From assembly GCA_021813175.1 (NCBI GenBank), contig JAKALJ010000021.1, forward strand, positions 1 through 10,178: a stretch of 10,178 bases of DNA, in the 5' to 3' direction. Source of the DNA: a bacterium. GTDB taxonomy: Bacteria; Patescibacteriota; Minisyncoccia; Phycocordibacterales; UBA9973. The notes under the pieces were generated by a model. That model was not told where the DNA came from and did no database searches. It worked only from the letters and a program-made list of their open reading frames with translations. A program made the translations under genes and the position numbers. Shown piece after piece: positions 6,484 to 10,178 of the stretch; position 1 is the first letter of the stretch; each line of letters starts with the position of its first letter.

Positions 6484-6659
6484 ATACCGCAGAGAAGACA
6501 GGCATTCTTCCTCGCCCCCGCCTCCCCCCTCGCCAGAGGGCGAAGGTGGGCAGCGGAGGTAGGAGAGAAAATAAGCTCCTGTCCAGTGGTCGATTCCTTG
6601 TCTCGAGAAAACAGGGAAAAAATGCGGCTTAAAAGCCGTTTTTTGTTTTTAAAACAGAT
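6484..6659 (+). promoter_or_regulatory. rplJ leader RNA (L10-type autoregulatory leader)
   Basis: Position directly before rplJ-rplL and a folded GC-rich leader fit the known L10 leader, where the L10(L12)4 complex binds its own mRNA. Visible pairings are GACAGG (6497-6502) with CCTGTC (6578-6583) and an arm around 6510-6515/6553-6559. An apical hairpin forms from TCGCC (6530-6534) and GGCGA (6539-6543). CCTGT (6578-6582) can instead pair with ACAGG (6611-6615), just before the terminator, giving two exclusive folds. Assignment to the Rfam L10 leader family is inferred from position and shape; I cannot verify the kink-turn. Confidence 0.6.
6625..6650 (+). terminator. Attenuator hairpin before rplJ
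   Basis: CGGCT (6625-6629) and AGCCG (6634-6638) form a compact stem with a TAAA loop, followed by TTTTTTGTTTTT. It ends only about 10 nt before ATG 6660, so it must work as a regulated (attenuating) terminator of the rplJ leader rather than as the end of an upstream gene. Confidence 0.7.
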
Positions 6660-7142
6660 ATGGCGTTAAACAAAGAAAAAAAGAAAGAGATATTAAAAGA
6701 ATTGGAAGAAGATATTGCCGGATCCAAGGCGGCGGTCTTCCTGAGTTTTCGCGGGCTTTCGGTGGCCGATGAAACCGTCCTGCGTCGCGAAATGCGGGAG
6801 CAGGGGGTAAGCTACAAGGTTGCCAGAAAAACGCTCCTGCGCCGAGCCTTAGAGGGTAAAGCGAAAGGCGAACTTCCTTCTCTGGAAGGAGAAGTGGCCG
6901 CGGTTTTTTCCAAAGACTCCGTGGCCGGAGCTCGGGAGGTTTATGCTTTTCAGAAAACTCATCCGGGAATTCTTTCCATTTTAGGAGGAATTTTTGAGGG
7001 CAGTTTTGTGGGGTCGGAAAAGATGACCGAAATTGCCAGCATTCCGTCCCGGGAGGTATTGCTCGCCAAGCTGGCCTTTTTGCTCCGGTCACCGTTGCAG
7101 AGATTGGCCGTGGCGGTCGGAGAGGTGGCGAAAAAGAAATAA
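6660..7142 (+). CDS. rplJ: 50S ribosomal protein L10
   Basis: The 160-residue protein is ribosomal protein L10 (uL10), base of the ribosomal stalk. It binds 23S rRNA at the GTPase-associated centre and carries L7/L12 dimers on its C-terminal helix. Family features are the N-terminal NKEKKKEILKELEEDI helix, AAVFLSFRGLSVADETVLRREMREQGVSYKVARKTLLRRAL (residues 24-64) and GILSILGGIFEGSFVGSEKM (102-121). IASIPSREVLLAKLAFLL (124-141) leads into the stalk helix. Length is slightly short against the usual 165-175. It is followed after 26 nt by rplL, the standard order. Regulation is probably by the leader and attenuator just upstream. There is no Shine-Dalgarno site; the 10 nt before ATG are A-rich. 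Confidence 0.97.
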   Translation: MALNKEKKKEILKELEEDIAGSKAAVFLSFRGLSVADETVLRREMREQGVSYKVARKTLLRRALEGKAKGELPSLEGEVAAVFSKDSVAGAREVYAFQKTHPGILSILGGIFEGSFVGSEKMTEIASIPSREVLLAKLAFLLRSPLQRLAVAVGEVAKKK

Positions 7143-7168
7143 TTATCAGTTTATTTATTTAAATTTAT

Positions 7169-7540
7169 ATGGCAAAGTTTGATGAATTTATGAAAGACCT
7201 GGAGTCGGCTTCGGTAATGGAGCTTAACGATTTGGTCAAAGCGATTGAAGAGAAGTTCGGAGTTTCCGCAGCCGCCGTGGCGGTGGCCGGAAACGGCGCG
7301 GGCTCAAGCGGTCCCGCGGCCGAAGAGAAGGACTCCTTTACGGTGGTTCTATCCGCGGCCGGAGAGCAGAAAATCGCGGTGATGAAAGTGGTAAAAGAAG
7401 CGCTGGCTCTGGGATTGAAAGAAGCCAAAGATTTGGTAGACGGCGCTCCGGCCACTTTGAAAGAAGGCATGAAAAAAGCCGAAGCCGAAGAGTTCAAAAA
7501 GAAACTGGAAGAAGCGGGCGCCAAGGTGGAACTGAAATAA
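7169..7540 (+). CDS. rplL: 50S ribosomal protein L7/L12
   Basis: The 123-residue protein is the ribosomal stalk protein bL12, which recruits and stimulates translational GTPases. Residues 1-33 are the dimerisation domain (FMKDLESASVMELNDLVKAIEEKFGVS). Residues 34-55 are a flexible Ala/Gly-rich hinge. Residues 56-123 are the C-terminal domain with the conserved KIAVMKVVKEALALGLKEAKDLVDGAPATLKEG and a typical GAKVELK end. Length is normal. It follows rplJ by 26 A/T-rich nt (7143-7168) with no Shine-Dalgarno sequence, and is presumably translated at several copies per L10 from the same mRNA; how this is achieved without an SD is not evident. Confidence 0.97.
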   Translation: MAKFDEFMKDLESASVMELNDLVKAIEEKFGVSAAAVAVAGNGAGSSGPAAEEKDSFTVVLSAAGEQKIAVMKVVKEALALGLKEAKDLVDGAPATLKEGMKKAEAEEFKKKLEEAGAKVELK

Positions 7541-7550
7541 TCGGGAAATT

Positions 7551-7580
7551 GAGGAGGTCTCTCTCCTTTGCGTTTATCAA
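7551..7580 (+). terminator. Weak hairpin after rplL, possible terminator
   Basis: AGGAG (7552-7556) pairs with CTCCT (7563-7567) across a 6-nt loop, followed by TTGCGTTT. It lies 11 nt after the rplL stop, where a terminator is expected, but the U tract is poor. The same bases contain the only good Shine-Dalgarno-like string of the window (GAGGAGGT), 9 nt before a TTG at 7568. Confidence 0.3.
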
Positions 7581-7612
7581 CACAAACCTATACTTTTTTC
7601 ACAAAAAAGGAT

Positions 7613-7618
7613 TATAAT
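7613..7618 (+). promoter_or_regulatory. -10 element of the regulator gene
   Basis: A perfect TATAAT lies at 7613-7618. No convincing -35 is found 16-18 nt upstream (the stretch is ATACTTTT). Predicted start about 7625, which places the TTG at 7568 outside the transcript and favours GTG 7634 or ATG 7655 as start codon. Confidence 0.5.
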
Positions 7619-7654
7619 AGAAACCATAAAAACGTGACCAGCAACACGAGCAGT

Positions 7655-8236
7655 ATGGAGATTCTCGCCAAAATATTGGGTAATCCGGCCAGGGTAAAGA
7701 TTATGCGGCTTTTTCTGCGGAATGGCGGGAAAGCCTTTGCCAAAAAAGAAGTGGTTAAAAAAAGCCGGGTGAATTCGGCCGCGGCCCTGCGAGAGCTTCG
7801 TCTGCTCGCCGCCGCCGGTTTTGTCCGAAAACTTTCCGCCGGATGGTCTTTTAATCCGTCTTTTGATTACAGGACGGAGTTTGAAAATCTGCTCATCAAT
7901 ACCGATATGCTGGATCGGAAGGAAGTGGAGAACATTTTCAAGAAAGCCGGTCGGATAAAACTTTTGATTGTCTCAGGAGTGTTCATCAAGAACAAAGATT
8001 CCCGAGCGGATCTTTTAATCGTGGGGGACAGGATAAAACAAAAAAGAGTGGAAGAAGGAGTGCGAAAACTGGAAGCCGAAATTGGAACGGAGCTTGCCTA
8101 TGTGGTATTTGACACCCAGGAATTTATCTATCGGCTGGATATGTACGACAAGCTCGTTCGGGACATTCTGGACTTTCCCCATGAAGTCATTTTTGCCGGC
8201 AAAGGGTTATCCACACGGGAGCTAAGCCGGACTTGA
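7655..8236 (+). CDS. Winged-helix regulator with degenerate nucleotidyltransferase-like domain
   Basis: Counting from ATG 7655 the protein has 193 residues. Residues 1-65 form an ArsR-like winged helix (MEILAKILGNPARVKIMRLFL, AKKEVVKKSRVNSAAALRELRLLAAAGFV as recognition helix, wing KLSAGWSF). A linker helix follows, then residues 100-180 with the look of an MNT-type nucleotidyltransferase: IKLLIVSGVFI, S116, D119 in SRADLLIVGD, then helices and a strand ELAYVVFD. The canonical GSxxxG is altered to SG and only one of the two paired acids remains, so catalysis is unlikely and a sensing or dimerisation role is inferred. GTG 7634 (7 residues longer) is an alternative start. TTG 7568, 29 residues longer, has a Shine-Dalgarno-like site but precedes the TATAAT box, so I reject it. 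It lies between rplL and a channel gene whose promoter has a palindrome it might bind. Confidence 0.75.
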   Translation: MEILAKILGNPARVKIMRLFLRNGGKAFAKKEVVKKSRVNSAAALRELRLLAAAGFVRKLSAGWSFNPSFDYRTEFENLLINTDMLDRKEVENIFKKAGRIKLLIVSGVFIKNKDSRADLLIVGDRIKQKRVEEGVRKLEAEIGTELAYVVFDTQEFIYRLDMYDKLVRDILDFPHEVIFAGKGLSTRELSRT

Positions 8237-8241
8237 AAAAC

Positions 8242-8265
8242 TGATATAATATAGCCATTGGCTAT
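8242..8265 (+). promoter_or_regulatory. Extended -10 promoter with palindromic operator candidate
   Basis: TGATATAAT (8242-8250) is a perfect extended -10. A perfect 7+1+7 palindrome, ATAGCCATTGGCTAT (8251-8265), starts at the next base and spans the predicted transcription start (about 8257). This is the classical position for a repressor site. No clear -35 is visible. The resulting leader before ATG 8311 is about 54 nt and contains a second palindrome, ATTATTAATAAT (8288-8299). Confidence 0.6.
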
Positions 8266-8310
8266 TTAAGGTCGAAAGCATAAAACCATTATTAATAATC
8301 GTATATTTTT

Positions 8311-9006
8311 ATGGATAATGTTTGGGTCAACTGGGGCAATGTTTTCGCTGCTTCGCTCCAGAGCGTGTGGTGGGCTTTTATTCAGTTTGTTCCGAAGCTG
8401 ATTCTGGCCGTTCTTTTGTTTGTGATCGGCTGGGCCTTGGGAGGTCTACTGAAAAAAGCGTTTGAGGAGATTAGCAAGTCCCTGAAGCTTGACAAGCTCT
8501 TCGGCTATCTGGGCCTGGGAGAAGTGATGCGGAAAGCGGGGCTCTCCTTAAACGTCGGCTATTTTTTGGGAGAGATAGTAAAATGGTTCAGTATTTTGGT
8601 TTTCTTCTTCTCTTCCCTGAGTTTGATCGGCTTGGATTATATTACTTCCTTTATCCGCTACGACGTGCTCGGCTTTGTGTCGAGGGTAGTGGTAGCTGCC
8701 TTCATTCTGATAGTCGCTACCCTGGTGGCGCGTTTTGTGTCCAAGATCGCTTACGCTTCCGGAAAAGCGATGGGCCTGACCTCTGCCCGGATGCTTAGCA
8801 CTCTGACCAAATGGGCGGTCTGGATTTTCGCCGGTATTGTGGCTCTCGGACAGATCGGAGTGCCGGATGCCTATATGAGTATCGTCTTTACCGGACTGGT
8901 GGCAATGCTCGCTTTGGGCGGCGCGCTTGCTTTCGGCCTCGGAGCCAAGGACCAGGCCGGACGGCTGATTTCCCGGCTTGGAGAAGAAATGTCTCATAGA
9001 GAATAA
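8311..9006 (+). CDS. MscS-related small membrane protein (conserved TM-helix repeat family)
   Basis: The 231-residue protein has about five hydrophobic spans (roughly 19-44, 87-107, 119-145, 165-183, 187-209). The last is rich in Gly and Ala and runs into FGLGAKDQAGRLISRL (208-223), resembling the end of the pore-lining helix of MscS-type mechanosensitive channels. The segment from PKLILAVLLFVIGWALGGLLKKAF (28-51) fits the conserved TM-helix repeat (PF05552) of small-conductance channel relatives. The protein stops where MscS would begin its soluble beta domain and vestibule, so it is either a minimal channel, a subunit, or an integral membrane protein of another function. The gene follows a regulator gene but has its own promoter, and ends at a strong terminator. 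No Shine-Dalgarno sequence precedes the start. Family assignment is good; channel activity is uncertain. Confidence 0.78.
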   Translation: MDNVWVNWGNVFAASLQSVWWAFIQFVPKLILAVLLFVIGWALGGLLKKAFEEISKSLKLDKLFGYLGLGEVMRKAGLSLNVGYFLGEIVKWFSILVFFFSSLSLIGLDYITSFIRYDVLGFVSRVVVAAFILIVATLVARFVSKIAYASGKAMGLTSARMLSTLTKWAVWIFAGIVALGQIGVPDAYMSIVFTGLVAMLALGGALAFGLGAKDQAGRLISRLGEEMSHRE

Positions 9007-9027
9007 TTGTCATATTTTTGAATTCTC

Positions 9028-9058
9028 GCAAAAAGGAGCCCGCGAGGCTCCTTTTTGC
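9028..9058 (+). terminator. Strong, bidirectional-type rho-independent terminator
   Basis: GCAAAAAGGAGCC (9028-9040) and GGCTCCTTTTTGC (9046-9058) form a perfect 13-bp stem with a CGCGA loop. The A-rich 5' flank and U-rich 3' flank let it terminate in both directions. It follows the channel gene stop by 21 nt and separates it from the rRNA transcription unit. Confidence 0.85.
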
Positions 9059-9065
9059 TTTACTG

Positions 9066-9140
9066 CCGCGGAGGAGAAGAAACTTCTTTCGCGGAGGCGG
9101 AGACAGCGACCCCGCGAAAGAAGTTTCTTCTCCTCCGCGG
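9066..9140. repeat. Perfect 29-bp inverted repeat with 17-nt loop
   Basis: The arm 9066-9094 is an exact reverse complement of 9112-9140, separated by 17 nt (9095-9111). Each arm starts or ends with CCGCGG and contains a nested GAAG/CTTC element. Neither side carries a U tract, so it is not an ordinary terminator. It ends one base before the -35 box of the rRNA-side promoter (9142). It could extrude as a cruciform, act as a topological or transcriptional barrier, or be a small mobile or repetitive element. Confidence 0.9.
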
Positions 9141-9141
9141 C

Positions 9142-9170
9142 TTGACACATAAAAGCTCTTGGTATAGGAT
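9142..9170 (+). promoter_or_regulatory. Consensus promoter upstream of the 23S rRNA gene
   Basis: A perfect TTGACA (9142-9147), 17-nt spacer and TAGGAT (9165-9170, 4 of 6) predict transcription from about 9177. It is the only convincing promoter between the channel terminator and the 23S gene, about 295 nt before the mature rRNA start, so it is taken as the rRNA promoter. It may first produce a short attenuated RNA. Confidence 0.65.
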
Positions 9171-9182
9171 ATGCATATCAGT

Positions 9183-9224
9183 ATGATTATCACCAAAAAC
9201 CATTTTTTAGAAAGGCGGCCTTAG
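9183..9224 (+). CDS. Possible 13-residue leader peptide
   Basis: ATG 9183 to TAG 9222-9224 reads MIITKNHFLERRP. An in-frame ATG at 9171 would give 17 residues but lies before the predicted transcription start. Its last codons (AGG CGG CCT) contain the GGCGGC arm that can pair with the 5' arm of the downstream terminator, the geometry of translation-coupled attenuators. No run of one amino acid is present and the downstream gene is an rRNA, so this is a weak call. Confidence 0.25.
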   Translation: MIITKNHFLERRP

Positions 9225-9271
9225 AGCACACTGTTTTGGTTTGGTCTATGCCGCCCGAAAGGCGGTTTTTT
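9214..9271 (+). terminator. Terminator with competing anti-terminator stem (attenuator-like)
   Basis: CCGCC (9251-9255) and GGCGG (9261-9265) with a CGAAA loop and TTTTTT (9266-9271) make a good rho-independent terminator. GGCGGC (9214-9219) can instead pair with GCCGCC (9250-9255), which would remove the terminator's 5' arm. The unit lies between the 9142 promoter and the 23S gene, so either a roughly 95-nt RNA is made or rRNA transcription must read through. Confidence 0.6.
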
Positions 9272-9469
9272 GTTGTCAGAAAGGATTGCAGATTGAAAAT
9301 TGAAAGCTGTCCCGGCATCATCTTCAAGAGAATTGAGGGTCTTTAATGCCGGAGGCAGAACAGTTTTCTTCCACCGAGCGGTCGGGGGAAGGGAACTAGA
9401 ATCCGCCGTTCACTTCCGCTTTCTGGCGGACGGGAAAGGCGGAACGAATTATGATTTTCAAATTTCTTG
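9272..9469 (+). other. Structured leader region between attenuator and 23S rRNA
   Basis: No gene is seen here. CCGGCAT (9312-9318) pairs with ATGCCGG (9346-9352), enclosing a smaller stem CTTCAA/TTGAGG. A second G/C-rich hairpin lies at about 9413-9446 (TTCCGCTTTC against GAAAGGCGGAA with one bulge). These may belong to the pre-rRNA leader and its processing stem. No tRNA or 16S sequence is recognisable. Confidence 0.5.
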
Positions 9470-9620
9470 ACAGGAAATTTAAGGGCGTACGGTGGATGCC
9501 TTGACTTTGAAAGGCGATGAAGGACGCAGTATAGCTGCGATAAGCTTCGGGGAGGTGCCAAGCAACCTTTGATCCGGAGATCTCCGAATGGGGAAACCCT
9601 ATCGAGCAAACCTCGATAAT

Positions 9621-9721
9621 CCAGCTCCACTTTTCTAACCAATTTAAATTTTTTACTTTACTTTAATTTGCAAAATTTTGGCTTAGTAATTCAATAAAGT
9701 TGGTTATAAAAGTGGGGCTGG
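9621..9721 (+). other. Expanded helix 10 of 23S rRNA
   Basis: Arms 9621-9642 and 9700-9721 (22 nt each) pair along their whole length except one mismatch and one G-U, closing a 57-nt very A/U-rich loop. Helix 9 just before (TATCGAG/CTCGATA) is normal. E. coli has only about 26 nt at this position, so the helix is enlarged by about 75 nt. Confidence 0.8.
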
Positions 9722-9825
9722 AAGCGCACCCTGGGAAGTGAAACATCTCAGTACCAGGTGGAAAAGAAAAAAATATTTATTTCCTAAGTAGCGGCGAGCG
9801 AAAAGGAAGAAGCCCAAACTTAGCC

Positions 9826-9882
9826 CTAAATTTTTGTCGTGTCTTTTTCGGCTTCGGCCGGGAACAAGCGGCAAAAATTTAG
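9826..9882 (+). other. Second expanded variable region of 23S rRNA
   Basis: CTAAATTTTTGTCG (9826-9839) pairs with CGGCAAAAATTTAG (9869-9882) with one G-U. Inside, CGGC-TTCG-GCCG (9849-9860) forms a UUCG-capped hairpin. A second UUCG hairpin follows at 9910-9923. The interval between AGCCCAAAC and CCCGTACA is about 110 nt longer than in E. coli. Confidence 0.75.
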
Positions 9883-10103
9883 AGCTTCGGGTTGTAAGAC
9901 GGCGACGCTCCGGCTTCGGTCGGAAGAAGAGTCACAAATTGAATCGTTAATAGAATTTGCTGGAAAGCGAAACCATAGAGGGTGAAAGTCCCGTACATGA
10001 AAACGATGCAACTCTTTTGTTGTTGTTCTTGAGTACCCCAGGACACGAATGGCCGGGGGGAATCCGGCGGAACTAACCGCCAAGGCTAAATACTTTCAAA
10101 GAT

Positions 10104-10140
<37 letters not shown>

Positions 10141-10178
10141 CAGCCCGGTTAGGGCGGTGAAATAGACCTGAAACCGTA

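Noticed and set aside
7568..7654. TTG start at 7568 with a GAGGAGGT Shine-Dalgarno-like site
   Set aside because: The extension precedes a perfect TATAAT at 7613, has low-complexity polar residues unlike a winged-helix N-terminus, and no other gene here uses an SD. Kept as a minor alternative.
9066..9140. Inverted repeat as ends of an insertion sequence
   Set aside because: Only 17 nt lie between the arms, no transposase or target duplication is seen. A non-autonomous repeat is possible but unproven.
9177..9271. The 95-nt unit as 4.5S/SRP RNA, 6S RNA or a tRNA
   Set aside because: No SRP tip motif, no CCA or T-loop signature, and no long 6S-like rod; only terminator-type stems are visible.
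9467..9472. TTGACA as a promoter at the 23S 5' end
   Set aside because: It sits at the mature rRNA 5' end and has no -10 at a usable position before the rRNA start.
9643..9699. Self-splicing intron or homing element in the 23S gene
   Set aside because: The 57-nt insert is too short and codes nothing; it is a helix extension, not an intron.
9343..10083. Minus-strand ORFs across the 23S gene and its leader
   Set aside because: They lie on conserved 23S rRNA sequence or its leader and have no protein-like features.

Overview
The window (about half G+C) looks like a piece of a chromosome from an uncultivated, reduced-genome bacterium, most plausibly the Candidate Phyla Radiation (Patescibacteria/Parcubacteria type). 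This placement is an inference. It rests on the absence of Shine-Dalgarno sites before almost every gene, several promoters whose -10 box sits 6-7 nt before the start codon (leaderless mRNAs), enlarged helices in the 23S rRNA, and several exported or surface proteins that resemble known families only in part. TGA serves as a stop (8234-8236), so recoding of UGA is not indicated.

Layout. 1-273: C-terminal end of an unrecognised protein. 306-2741: surface-glycan genes, namely a polyprenyl-phosphate sugar-1-phosphate transferase (-), a TagD-like cytidylyltransferase (+) divergent from it, and a eukaryotic-type phosphomannomutase-like HAD phosphatase (-). Together they suggest activated-sugar or polyol-phosphate supply and the first membrane step of glycan assembly. 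2742-3000: intergenic, with a near-perfect sigma70 promoter followed at once by a hairpin with a U tract. 3001-6241: two-gene exported operon, a membrane-anchored protein with an EF-hand-like loop and a large secreted protein (GHSQG alpha/beta-hydrolase, low-complexity linker, 17-residue repeats, Ig-like DUF5011-type domain, Trp-rich C-terminus). 6311-6460: a 49-residue single-span membrane protein, apparently leaderless. 6450-7540: rplJ-rplL with a structured L10-type leader and attenuator. 7655-8236: a winged-helix regulator fused to a degenerate nucleotidyltransferase-like domain. 8311-9006: a compact MscS-related membrane protein whose promoter carries a 15-bp palindrome at the start site. 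9028-9058: strong bidirectional terminator. 9066-9140: a perfect 29-bp inverted repeat. 9142-9271: a consensus promoter with a short leader ORF and an attenuator-like pair of competing hairpins. From about 9470 to the end: the 5' part of a 23S rRNA gene with two expanded variable regions.

No 16S rRNA or tRNA gene lies in front of the 23S gene; it appears to have its own promoter. The most unusual parts are the 9060-9470 regulatory stretch, the repeated leaderless-promoter pattern, and the exported hydrolase operon. I found no CRISPR array, insertion sequence or phage gene.
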